Assembly (NCBI RefSeq): GCF_026914265.1
Contig: NC_069133.1
Coordinates: 7,943,937-8,007,936 of the forward strand
From: Mya arenaria
Lineage: Eukaryota; Mollusca; Bivalvia; Myida; Myidae
DNA: 64,000 nt
Direction of reading: 5' to 3'
A program made the position numbers and the translations under genes. How positions within the stretch are numbered: the stretch's first letter is position 1; every line of letters starts with the position of its first letter. This document shows positions 12,000 to 23,200 of this stretch, piece by piece. The notes below the pieces were generated by a model. That model saw only the letters and a list, made by a program, of their open reading frames with translations, searched no databases and had not been told where the DNA came from.

Positions 12000-14900
12000 C
12001 TGATTACCAAGTCAAGGAAACAGTTATAACACAGGACAGGTATTATACTGTAGATATCATATGACTAGATTTACTTCTCAATTGTTCCAAAATATTGCTT
12101 AAGATAAATAACAAAACGGACACATCTCTCAGTATCTGGCAAATGTGAACTATTATTCAAATGAAATATCGAGCAAGATTCAAACTGTAAAGGCAGCAAA
12201 TAGAGTTTTCACTGTCTATGAAAACAGTCTCTATAATTTATGAAAAGCCAAAAACCATTTATGAGCACTGTTATACAATACAAGGATACCACTCTGAGGC
12301 CTCTCTCAACGGGGTCAATCAGCAAGAGCCCCCGTGGCTGATAAACATTCTGGTTCTGCTCATTAACGTATGCACGAATCTTCTTCAACATCTGTAATAG
12401 AATATATATCATGCATGCTGTTAAAGTCCTCCCCTGTCATTCAGAAAAAGCAGTTGTTAGTGCACTAGCTTTTCATCAAGGCGACCTGGTTTCGATTCCA
12501 AGACTGGGCGTATGTCAGTTTGGTTAGTGGTCACCAAGCCGAAGAAGTGGGTTTCCTCCGGGTACCATGGTTTCCCCCACAAAACAAAACCTGACTCTCG
12601 CACAACATCATGCCAACACGAGTCACTTAGTATAAATTATCTTTTTTTCTTCACAATTGATGTTAAATATATTATGTTTAAACTAAACTTCTCATATATA
12701 CCAAGTTTGGTCACAATATGTGACCTCAACTAAAGTTATTCAGTACTAACCATTTTTCTACTAAAAATGTAACCTTGACCTTGACCATCACTCCCTGAGC
12801 CCCTAACAAAATCCCATAAAAAGGTCTCAATAAACAATTCCCATTATATATTAACCAAGTGTGGTCACCATATGTCAAACCTAACTACGACGTATGTCAT
12901 TCTAAAAACCGTGCCCGTCAAAAGAAATAAAAAAGGAATTTAAAAAAATCAGGGGCCATTATTTGTATTTAAAGTTGGTATGTAACATTATTGAGTGATT
13001 GCTGTAACCAACTGTGTGATTAGAGTATTAGGTAAGTTGATTGAATAAATGTTAAAGAAGTATTTAGTGACCATCCCAATTTGCCTTTAAACTTTAGCAG
13101 GACACAATGTTCCACTTACAGATGTATACAATATTCCATTTAGAGATGTGTACAATATTCCACTTACAGATGTATACAATATTCCACTTACAGATGTATA
13201 CAATATTCCATTTAGAGATGTGTACAATATTTCACTCAGAGATGTATACAATAGTATTGGACTTTGTTAACAATGTGCCCTAAAAATTTAACTTAAGTCC
13301 CTTAGTCAATCAGGGGCCAGAATTTGTATTGAGGATGAAATGGTGTCATGTAACCTAATTGTAAGATAGTTCTCATTAATTGTCCAAAGTATTAAGTCAA
13401 TTATATGAAGGGTAAAGATCTTATTAGCAAATATTAAAAGTTGCCCTAAAACACAATGAGCCCTAACACTTTAACCTCAGTTTCTAAGTCATTCAGGGGC
13501 CATAATTTGCATTAAGGATAATATGAAATTATGTAACCTCATAACAACTGTGAAGTATGAAGTGAATCAAATGAAGGGTATTGGAGGGTATAGGTGAAAA
13601 TGCCAACTTGTCATAAAACTTGAACCAAACGACGATGCCGGGGCACTTGTAAAGCCTTCTTATTCTTCGAATGGTAAAGCTAAAAATTGGTGCTTTGAAT
13701 GTACAAAAATTCATCTTTTAAATTTATTCTTCTGTCATTTGTTGGGGCAATTTTTAAATACATGTATATTAAAGAAAGTCCTGATATCTATGTTGAAGTC
13801 CCATAACAATAACTGTTCTGTGCCGTGTACAGTATGTGTTTTTATTATGGTTAACTGGTCAAACTGTCATGCCTAATATGCCACAACTGTTACTGCATGG
13901 CAAAACACTGCCAAACACACCTGGACACAGATCATTGTTACTATGTTATATGATATAGTTCTTTTATCACTGCTTTATATTATATGTATCTCTGTGTACA
14001 TTCATTATTTCATATCAAACTTTGATAGTCGATATGAAGTTGTCCCAAGCTATCCATCAGCTAATAGATTTAAACAAGAGCTGTCACAGTATGTGACGAA
14101 TGCCCCCAAGGTGACATTGACCTACGAACAAGGTCAGTACATGAAAAGTTGATCCTGCCTTTACCTGTCAAATACATATGGCAAGTTATTTTAAATTGCC
14201 TCTGTGAACATAAAAATATACCACCCATACTTGACAACCTACACTGTTATGTCCTTATATTCAGAATTCCCTTGTGAATAAACACTTAGTGTATCTTTCA
14301 CCTTAGAGGTAGGGACATGGGTCTTGCACACGACACTTCGTCTTCGTATGTGGAACACATGTAGCAAGTTATTTTAAAATCTGTCCATACAAGAGAAAGT
14401 TACAGCCCGGACACGACAACCTATACTCTATGTCCTTGTATGCAGCACTCCATTGTGAATAAACACTAAGTGTGACCTTGACCTTTGAGGTAGGTACACG
14501 GGTCTTGCAGGCGACACGTCGTCTTGGTATGTGGAACACATGTGGCAAGTTATTTTAAAATCTGTCCATACAAGGGAAAGTTACAGCCCGGACACGACAA
14601 CCTATACTCTATGTCCTTATATGCAGCACTCCATTGTGAATAAACACTATGTGTGACCTTGACCTTTGAGGCAGGGACACGGGTCTTGCACGCGACACGT
14701 CGTCTTGGTATGTGGAACACATGTGGCAAGTTATTTTAAAATCTGTCCATACAAGAGAAAGTTACAGCCCGGACACGACAACCTATACTCTATGTCCTAA
14801 TATGCAGCACTCCATTGTGAATAAACACTAAGTGTGACCTTGACCTTTGAGGTAGGGACACGGGTCTTGCACGCGACACGTCGTCTTCGTATGTGGAACA

Positions 14901-17473
14901 CATGTGGCAAGTTATTTTAAAATCTGTCAATACAAGAGAAAGTTACAGCCCGGACACGACAACCTATACTCTATGTCCTTATATGCAGCACTCCATTGTA
15001 AATAAACACTAAGTGTGACCTTGACCTTTGAGGTAGGGACACGGGTCTTGCACGCGACACGTCGTCTTGGTATGTGGAACACATGTGGCAAGTTATTTTA
15101 AAATTTGTCAATACAAGGGGAAGTTACAGCCCGGACATGACAACCTATACTCTATGTCCTTATATGCAGCACTCCATTGTGAATAAACACTAAGTGTGAC
15201 CTTGACCTTTGAGGTAGGGACACGGGTTTTGCACGCGACACATCGTCTTGGTATGTGGAACACATTTGGCAAGTTATTTTAAAATCTGTCCATACAAGGG
15301 AAAGTTACAGCCCGGACACGACAACCTAAACTCTATGTCCTTATATGCAGCACTCCATTGTGAATAACACTAAGTGTGACCTTGACCTTTGAGGTAGGGA
15401 CACGGGTCTTGCACCCGACACGTTGTCTTGGTATGTGGAACACATGTAGCAAGTTATTTTAAAATCTGTCCATACAAGGGAAAGTTACAGCCCGGACACG
15501 ACAACCTATACTCTATGTCCTTATATGCAGCACTCCATTGTGAATAAACACTAAGTGTGACCTTGACCTTTGAAGTAGGGACACGGGTCTTGCACACGAC
15601 ACGTCGTCTTGGTATGTGGTACACATGTGGCAAGTTATTTTAAAATCTGTCCATACAAGAGAAAGTTACAGCCCGGACACGACAACCTATACTCTATATC
15701 CTTATATGCAGCACTCCATTGTGAATAAACACTAAGTTTGACCTTGACCTTTGAGGTAGGGACACAAGTCTTGCACGCCACACGTCGTCTTGGTATGTGG
15801 AATACATGTGGCAAGTTATTTTAAAATCTGTCCATACAAGGGAAAGTTACAGAGCCGGACGGACGGTGCGATTTTAATATGCCCACCTTCGGGGGCATAA
15901 AAAGCTTAAATCAGTAATTATACCTGCTCGTAATGTGTGGAAATACAGATGTAGGAGAGGTAGGCGGTAAGACAAGCCAGGCAGCTCTCACAGTACGTCT
16001 TTCCACTCAACGTCTCAGCCTCCTCGTACATGGCGTTCAGCTTTGTTACCGTCTTCTGGAATGTCTGCACATCAATCTGCAACAGGTGAATACAGTTTAC
16101 TTAACTTGGTGTTTTGAAGATGTTTTGAAATATAGGTATGATAGGATAAGCATTAACAGTCCCCCCCACCACATACACACACATCTGCCTAAAAATCAAA
16201 CCTCAACTTAAAGAGTACAACTTAAATAATTGATTGTCAAGACTATTAAAAACTCCTTACATATCTGAACAGACTTTAACATATAAGAAACAACAGTAAA
16301 TTGGTATTATTCATTTCTAAAATAATCCAAATTGTTTTATATAGCCTGGCTTATGCGGAGTAGTAAAGGTTAGAATTTAAGCTAGTTAATTCAATAGCCT
16401 CACTTCAATGACTGTGACTATAACTGTTAAACATCTGCGAAAGTACAATATTCTGGTATGTTCTGTTCTAAATATATGGGTTAGGCACTATGGTAAAGCT
16501 TTATTATAGTTAATCAAGGTAATGTTAGTTTAGCCAATTACTGAATTAGGCTCCAACCATAACAATTTGAAAACGTGTATACGGGACATAAAAATGAAAG
16601 GATGCAGATAGCGGATTCATATGCCTCAGGACTCACTGTCTTTGAATTTACTAAATGGAAACATAATTTGCATGCAGTTCTAGATGTTTATTGATAGTTG
16701 TACAACTTGTAAGGATGAATGAACATCCGCTTGCATCACATTCTGTAAGTATCTAGTCAGTACTCAAATTGAATGTTCTGTTGACCCGTACATGTATATC
16801 ATATATTTGCCTGAGCAAACTGTTCAAAGAAAAACTTTCAATTATTCCCTATGGTCATTTATATCTAACTCATGTACACATAAGGTTGTGATGTCAGGAT
16901 TTTCTATTTTCAGTACAAATATTTATTAAGAATGATTTTTCACCATGTAACTTCAGAAACGATACAAATTTTCGTAAATCACCTTATTGAATACAAAATC
17001 ATAAGACAAGTTTAAATTACCCAATAGTAGATCCGTCAGAACAGCTTCTCTAAGTTTGAGAGAAAATGTTATTAAGCATGAGGAATGTTTGTGCACTTTT
17101 CGATCTCTTGACTATTTTGGTTAGACAGTCCACTATTTGTAAAGTGTTGAAAAACGACACAAACATGATTACAACTTTATATCGTTAGGGTCTTAATAGC
17201 CAATCAAATTATTTCCCTTTTCTTGCTAGGATAGACGCATCTTTATCAGTGGTGGTTACATTTTGACAACATCTTTATACTTTTCAGTGGTAAAAAATTG
17301 ACAAATAAAATAATTTTTTTATTTCTGTCTATTTATCTGTCCGATGTACAAACCTTTCCCTCTAACTCCTGTGGAAACTTAGTCGTAAATGCCAGCTGTG
17401 TCCCATTAGTGTAGTCTCTTTGCACAAACACTTTCGGACATTGGTTCACGGGAATCCGTGACAGGTCATCCAT
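11958..17473 (-). CDS. GOLGA7: Golgin A7 / ERF4-family protein (GOLGA7-like), gene span with introns
   Basis: Four minus-strand coding exons (17354-17473, 15924-16076, 12290-12391, 11958-11999) join in phase 0 to a 138-residue protein; human GOLGA7 has 137. Recognisable segments are KVFVQRDYTNGT near residues 14-25 (human KVFIQRDYSSGT), the core ESCLACLTAY with Cys72 and Cys75 matching the palmitoylated CLAC motif, THYEQ-MLKKIRAYVNEQN, and GLLLIDPVERGLRV. The family (Erf4 domain) is an accessory subunit that stabilises a DHHC palmitoyltransferase (ZDHHC9 in mammals, Erf2 in yeast) acting on Ras at Golgi membranes. All introns are GT-AG. The last exon (LEICILTEQAGGR) is the most diverged part. 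The gene lies head to head with UNG, whose coding start is 2.7 kb away. The assignment is by remembered family sequence and is strong. Confidence 0.9.
12290..12391 (-). CDS. GOLGA7: GOLGA7-like, coding exon 3
   Basis: 34 codons in phase 0 after CTATTACAG, ending GTG|GTATCC. The product reads MLKKIRAYVNEQN, then QPRGLLLIDPVERGLRV, which closely matches the human C-terminal half. Confidence 0.92.
12430..12625 (+). mobile_element. tRNA-derived SINE
   Basis: A degenerate tRNA-like head (GTTAGTGCACTAGC, then GGTTTCGATTCCA) is followed by a characteristic body, GTGGGTTTCCTCCGGGTACC with TTTCCCCCAC. A sister copy in the opposite direction is at 62100-62275. Confidence 0.75.
12650..13688 (+). mobile_element. 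Diverged tandem-repeat element with the 179-family 3' end
   Basis: The right end (TTATTCTTCGAATGGTAAAGCTAAAAA) matches the terminal hairpin of the element at 8046-9491. The body has scattered related units (CAGGGGCCATAATTTGCATT) and one 140-family-like unit at 12690-12860. The left end is eroded and uncertain. It lies inside intron 2 of the minus-strand GOLGA7-like gene and encloses the 24-bp minisatellite fragment at 13105-13270. Confidence 0.5.
13105..13270. repeat. Second locus of the 24-bp minisatellite
   Basis: About six units alternating the CTTACAGATGTATACAATATTCCA and TTTAGAGATGTGTACAATATTCCA types. They share with 11500-11575 not only the unit but also the right flank down to TATTRGACTTTGTTAACA, so the two loci share an origin as a moved or duplicated segment. 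Confidence 0.85.
14072..15903 (+). mobile_element. Tandem-repeat-cored non-autonomous element, 181-bp family
   Basis: It has the same 17-base head as the 179-bp family (AACAAGAGCTGTCACAG), here with a different perfect hairpin (GTCACA-GTA-TGTGAC). ATGCCCCCAAGGTG follows and is repeated inverted at the 3' end (CACCTTCGGGGGCAT), where TATGCCC/GGGCATA forms a hairpin before AAAAA. The core has nine ~181-bp units with GTGACCTTGACCTTTGAGG and GACACGTCGTCTTGGTATGT. It is non-coding and lies in the intron between GOLGA7 coding exons 2 and 3. Confidence 0.75.
14285..15850 (+). repeat. ~181-bp tandem repeat array
   Basis: Nine units measured at a 181-base period (for example TGTGACC at 14471, 14652 and 14833). 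The units are very similar to each other, which suggests recent homogenisation compared with the 140-bp array. Confidence 0.88.
15924..16076 (-). CDS. GOLGA7: GOLGA7-like, coding exon 2
   Basis: 51 codons in phase 0 after a CCTGTTGCAG acceptor, ending CAG|GTATAA. It carries the helical core with CLACLTAY and ends THYEQ, and is the best-conserved exon. Confidence 0.92.
16077..17353 (-). other. Intron between GOLGA7 coding exons 1 and 2
   Basis: AT-rich intron with no recognised element. Confidence 0.7.
17354..17473 (-). CDS. GOLGA7: GOLGA7-like, coding exon 1
   Basis: The exon opens with ATG 8 bases after a TTATTACAG acceptor, which implies an upstream non-coding exon, and ends at a GTTTGT donor. 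It encodes 40 residues (MDDLSRIPVNQCPKVF, then VQRDY), the conserved N-terminal strand region of the Erf4 domain. Confidence 0.88.
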
Positions 17474-17481
17474 TTTTTGAC

Positions 17482-19462
17482 CTGTAATAAAAGAACATAA
17501 ATATTTGGACAAATCTTCCTCAGGTCATGATTACAAAGTTGATGGAATGCTGTAATTTTAATTGATTGTAGAATATATAAGTTGGTTGAGGACTCTTATC
17601 TGAACAGGTTATTTATCTTTTGACCCAAAATTAAAGTACATAAATATTAGGGCAAATCTTCCCTAGGTCAAATGACAATGTTGCCAAAATTTTAACTGAT
17701 TGTTGGACCAATATGCTTTCATTCTATATTTTACAAACCACCAGGATCCACAACAGTTATTGTTGTAGGAGAAAGGGAAAAAACAAAATTAAAATTTGAA
17801 AACAGCTTTTCATTTTTTTGTCCGAGCAGGTGTCACCTTCATATTGCACTTCACTTTTGCTGTGGTACTGCAGCATTTATGCTAGAATATTTTAGAATAA
17901 ACAGGTTAAATCAGAGAAAAAAGTGACATTATGATTTGATTCACATTTGTTGTTTATTTAACATGAGGTTAGTAGATTATCACCTAAAGTCTCACATAAT
18001 GTCATCTCAGGGTCTATTTAAATGTTTTGGATCTTTTTTTAATACCTTGAATAATATTGAAAAATTTGCTGGGGATAAAGCTTTCATCACACATTTCAAA
18101 ACCTATCTTGACATTTGTTTTAACAATTTCCTGGATATCCACCAAACATATCAGCAAATACTATAATAAAGAATCAGAGGACACATGAATTAGAGAGTTT
18201 GCTCACATTTCTGTCAAGAAATTATAAAAATTATGTTCAATGTATGTTACATCAACATAATGGAATACTAATCTTTTTGATTTTAGCAGGCTGTTCATGC
18301 TCTTTACCTATGGGTGGGAAACTTTATTGAATAACTATCTAAGTTTCAAATCTCAAGACATTTTTGACAGTTTTCAACAATTTGCAATATGTCGTAAAAT
18401 GCTGACGAATATATTCGCAAATGAGCACCCAGTTCACGTGATCTTTCCAGACATTGAATAGTTCTGACTATGTTTGACTTAAATATATGTAGGTGATATT
18501 ATGACATAAATTGATGATTTCCTGACAATTTAAATAGCGGGATGAAACCAAATTACAGAGGAGAAAATAAAAAATGTAACATTTTCAATTTTTTTTTTTT
18601 TCCGAACAGCAATTTTTGAAGCAGCAGGTTGCAAACCGTAAAATAAAAAAAGGTGAGTGGCCTTGAATAGATAAGTTGGTTGAGGGCTCAAATCTGAAAA
18701 GTACACAAATCCTGATCACCAGTTAAAACATGCTTTTTTATGCTATAGATCAATACAGATGCCTTAGCAACACCGGCAAAGTTTTGTCTTGTTTGTTGGT
18801 TTATGTAGTTTCCTAAATATCCCATTTATTGTTTTAACCTTAAACAGTCAAAATGTAGCATGCTGGAGATTGAAGTTAAAAGGTGTGTGAGCATCTTTGA
18901 GAAACTAAGAATATAACTTGGCAGCTTAGTGGTAATGTACATGTCAGTTTTTTTTCGGCCACATTTCCCTCCTGAAGGACATTGAGCAATTGAAGTAATA
19001 TAGTGTCATTCATAAATATTACGATAGGATTGTTGAATAAAAGGTTTATAAACAAGTTTAACATTAAATGTATCATTTTAGTAGTATTCCCCTTTATCCC
19101 AAAATGAGGCTATTTTTCTCCTATCAAAGGGCCCTGCCACCTTAAAAGTGGGAAAAATGCTGCGTGTTCATGTAATTGCGAATGTGGCATTTGGCAGGTG
19201 AATTTTATATAGCAGGGCTTGTTCAAAAATATGATTCCATGCAATAGTATAAGAATTCGGGCTTGTTCATCCGAAAGTCTAATTTCGATGACTGTATATC
19301 AATAGCCACATCAGTCTTAGAAGATTTTAATATATGTGATCATGTGCAAATGTTAAAAAAGTTCCCTTAACACACATTATTGTGACTAGTCATAACCATT
19401 GAAGTTTTCAAAATTCAGCAAAACATTTTTCGAATGATGTATTATTTAGGAAAAAAACACAA
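17482..19462. other. Upstream non-coding region of the GOLGA7-like gene
   Basis: It must hold the remaining 5' intron and leader exon of the minus-strand gene, because coding exon 1 has its own acceptor at 17482-17483. I could not place that exon. Only chance-length open frames occur. Confidence 0.5.
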
Positions 19463-19666
19463 TTTTTATGGCTTAAACCGTTACCAAAGGTTTAAGAAAA
19501 ATGCATAAGACATCAATTTTTGAACTGATATTTTAAAATCTGCGATATAATTTTTTGTCAGCAGTCTTATATCTCTGGTCTCCATGAATTTTCGCCAAAT
19601 TTTACTCGTTCAGACAAAAAATAAAAATGTTGTCGAAATGTTCAAACTGTGAGAGTGCAGCTTTAA
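19463..19666. mobile_element. Right half of a long-palindrome MITE
   Basis: Only the centre and right arm are kept (GGCTTAAACCGTTACC to GTGAGAGTGCAGCTTTAA). The left arm is lost or too diverged to recognise. Confidence 0.7.
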
Positions 19667-19937
19667 TAAGTTGATAGAATGGTGATTTAATGTCCATTAA
19701 ATCAACGATTTTCAACATAAATTTGAAATGTATGTCAAATGATAATTAACCATAATTTTATCAGATGTTGACATATTTACCTAAGTATGTTTAATAAAAC
19801 GAAATTTAATCAACAACGTCAATAACTGAAAAAAACTCTCATAAAGACTTGCAAATAATAACTTCAATTATGTTCGGATTTGGGCACTCAACCAGTAGAC
19901 AGAGAAATGATATATGATATTTATTTTACCCATTTGT

Positions 19938-20052
19938 TGACGTCGGGTTTTTCACAACGAAACCATTTCTCAATATACGGGCACTTTATTATGATAATAT
20001 TTTCTAAACACAGTTTTCATTGGTTGAAGAATGAGACAAATGTTTTGATTGG
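19938..20052 (+). promoter_or_regulatory. Candidate UNG promoter: CRE and two inverted CCAAT boxes
   Basis: TGACGTCG (CRE-like) lies at 19938-19945, and ATTGG (inverted CCAAT) at 20019-20023 and 20048-20052, 29 bases apart. No TATA box precedes the coding exon. Paired inverted CCAAT boxes without TATA are typical of growth-linked housekeeping promoters bound by NF-Y. The motifs are seen; promoter activity is inferred. Confidence 0.5.
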
Positions 20053-20165
20053 CATATTAACATAAACTAAGCTCAGAGTAGTATGTAACCCTAACACCCG
20101 CGTTTTTCATCGGCTCATTCAGGCGCTCATTGTCGTTATTGTTTACAAACAAGCGTCTCTTATTC

Positions 20166-20270
20166 ATGCTGACTGCAAGAAGTACATTTGCAAAACTCGG
20201 CAATATAATGAGTGGACAAGCAAAGATTTCTACATTTTTTACGTCGAAAGGAAAAAATAATCTCGAAAAG
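20166..20270 (+). CDS. UNG: UNG exon 1: PCNA-binding box, two possible starts
   Basis: The frame is open from a TAG at 20079. The first ATG is at 20166 and the second at 20208, directly before [10 protein letters not shown], which fits the human UNG2 start (Met-Ile-Gly-Gln) and its QxxIxxFF box. The exon ends GAAAAG|GTTTGT in phase 0, matching exon 2. The 14-residue extension ([14 protein letters not shown]) has Arg and Lys but no acid, a pattern seen in mitochondrial leaders. Confidence 0.85.
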
Positions 20271-23200
20271 GTTTGTTCATTTCAATATTCTACTATGATT
20301 TATATACGCAATGTTTGTAGGCTCTCTACACATAAGCGATTCGTAGCCAGTTCGTTCGTACCAGCAATCCATTTAATGAATAACTAAGGAAGTTCAGCTT
20401 CGTATTATTAAATCTGACCAACCTACTGGATGATAGTAAACTTATAACGAAAGTCTTCCCAAGCTAGTTGTAGACTGCAAGGCCTGCAGACTTTTATAAC
20501 TATATCCCAGAACATTTTTCACTTTTGATGAATTTAATTTTTAAACAGGCATAAAAACTCTAGCGCTGTAAGAACTGTGGTGGTCAACGACCTAATTTAT
20601 TAGTACTTTTATTTCATTTACCTATTCTCAAATCTGCTACAATAGCTACATACTGCTTTCTGCGTATCCAGGGTTAAACACTAACATTTTTTACAAGGTA
20701 GTCCCTCGGACTACTGGATCTGAAATCTGGGTAGTCCAGCAAAAATTCTGGTAGTCCAAAAAAATGCATGCCTGCAATGGATTCCTTCAGTGTTTTGTGA
20801 GACTTAGCCTTCTCCTTAGAACACTGTCAGTATAACACTTTGATTGGTCATGTTTTTAATCTACAGGTCTCAATCTTAAATTTTTCACATTCTTTAAATC
20901 AATTTTTTTTTGCCTTTAAATTTAATTTTAAAACCTAAAAAATGCTAAAAACCATGCTAAAATACCTCAGATTAAAACTCTAAAAACCATGCTAAAATAC
21001 CCCATAATCTGTCAATTTCAGGAAAATATTGCAATTAATCACACTAAAACACCTTGACCAAGATTGTTGCTAAGTTATGGCACAAATGACAGACATCCTA
21101 CTGATAAGCAATATTTGATTATTGGCATCCTACTATTCAGTATTTTTTGTTTATCTAAACGACTTATCATATAATGCTTAAAAAAACATGATAAAATAAA
21201 TTCCGAAAGTATCATTAATTATTTTTAGCTCGACTATTCGAAGAATATGGAGAGCTATACTACTCACCCAAGCGTCGGCGTCGGCCTCACCCCTTGATTA
21301 AGGTTTTGCGTGCAAGCACACATAAGATAATATCTCAGCAACTACTTGAGGTATTGCATTGAGACTTTATACAATGGTACTCAACCATCCAACCTACTTA
21401 ATTAACCCTTTAGCGCATGTATACGAGATAGGCCGACATAGCTCATTAGCAGATGTATACGCATTTGGCCGACCGTATCCATTACTGGATGTAAACGCAT
21501 GGCCCGCATATTTCAATAGGGTCATTTCAATATTTCAATTTTGCATCTTTCTTTTTGTAAACAATATCCCGAATGTTTATAAAATTAAAGTTTAACCTTT
21601 TGAGTATTGATTTTCCCTTGAAAATATCGTCTGCTAAATTGAGAAGGTGTTTATACTCCCAATCGCAGGTGTGATATCCCATTGTGACGTAATAAGACCA
21701 CGAGCTAAGTACTGTATGGAATTTCCCCCAAATTCATTGATGCGTAAATCATTAAATATATTACGTCAGTTCATTTTACCATTAAAATCAATTGAGATTA
21801 TATTTACTTAAAGGTAATATTTTGTTTACAAACAAAAGAAACAATTAGTAAATGAGAAAATGATGGGTAAATTTTCTGTGAAGCTTATATAATGTCCATC
21901 ATAGTTTTGGCTGTAAAATAGGTCATGTGCAAGCGTTTTGTTTGATCTAGATCTTTTTATTCATACCGGAAAATCATTTATCGGCTTTCTTTTTTGTAAA
22001 CAATTTTATGAGGGGGTAATAAAGTTAAACAGACACCTTGGACTGGATCTCTCAGCTGGATGACACCGGATATTCCTGACATATTTCTGTGTATTAATAC
22101 ACAAGAACATAAATTGTCGGCTTTTTAATCCAGATGGGTCTTTTTTATGATGGGGGTAATAAAAATTGATCGATCCCAGCATTTTATTACCCTTTGATTT
22201 AATGCAATTATGACATTTCAAAGAAATGTTACAATTCCATCTTGAAAATACATTCACTGCTGAAATAAAATAATTTAATATTTCATTGTTGACACCATTT
22301 ATTAGATAATTTAATTATCTATAAAAAATGTATTCACATAAAAAAGATTTGGACACAATTATTTGGAGTAACATTGATTTTAAGGTCATACTGCTGTATT
22401 CATTTTTCAAGATTATTAAAGTTATCGCATTATCGAGTAGTCTCCCTTCTCTTATGTCGTGGCTTTTATTTGATTGAAGACATGCAAAATGCACAAATTG
22501 GAGTTATGTTGGTTAATAAGCAATTTTGGTATAGGTTTGTCTAGAATATTACTTATATAACCGGGAGGGCAAATGTCCGCCCCATCGAAAATGGAGGGGG
22601 GGCAAATGTCCGCCCCCTCGAACATTGAGGGGGGGCAAATGTCCGCCATGGTCCAAAAGGGGGGCAAATGTCCGGGGGGGCAAATGTCCGTATACCTTTT
22701 CAAATATCCAGAAAAGTACCTATACAGATAAGGACTGCTTATCAGTAAGATGGCTATTGACTGGGAGGTGTTATCTGGCCACTTGTCTATGTGCTAAAGG
22801 GTTAACCAAGTTTGATAACTCTCCTTTGCATTTAATGCCAATAATAGGCCTTTATTATTTGACTTAGAAATTCTGGTTCTGGTTTTGCGTGCAAGCACAC
22901 ATAGGTTAATATCTCAGCAACTACTTGAGGAATTGCATTGAGACTTGATACAATGGTACTTGACCATCCAACCTACTCAATTAACCAAGTTAGATAACTC
23001 TAGTTTGCATTTAATGCAAATAATAGGCCTTTATTATTTGACTTAGAAATTCTGGTTAAGGTTTTGCGTGCAAGCACACATAGGTTAATATCTCAGCAAT
23101 GAGTTGAGGTATTGCATTGAGACTTGATACAATGGTACCAAACATCCAACCTACTTAATTATCCAAGTTAGATAACTCTACTTTGCATTTAATGCAAATA

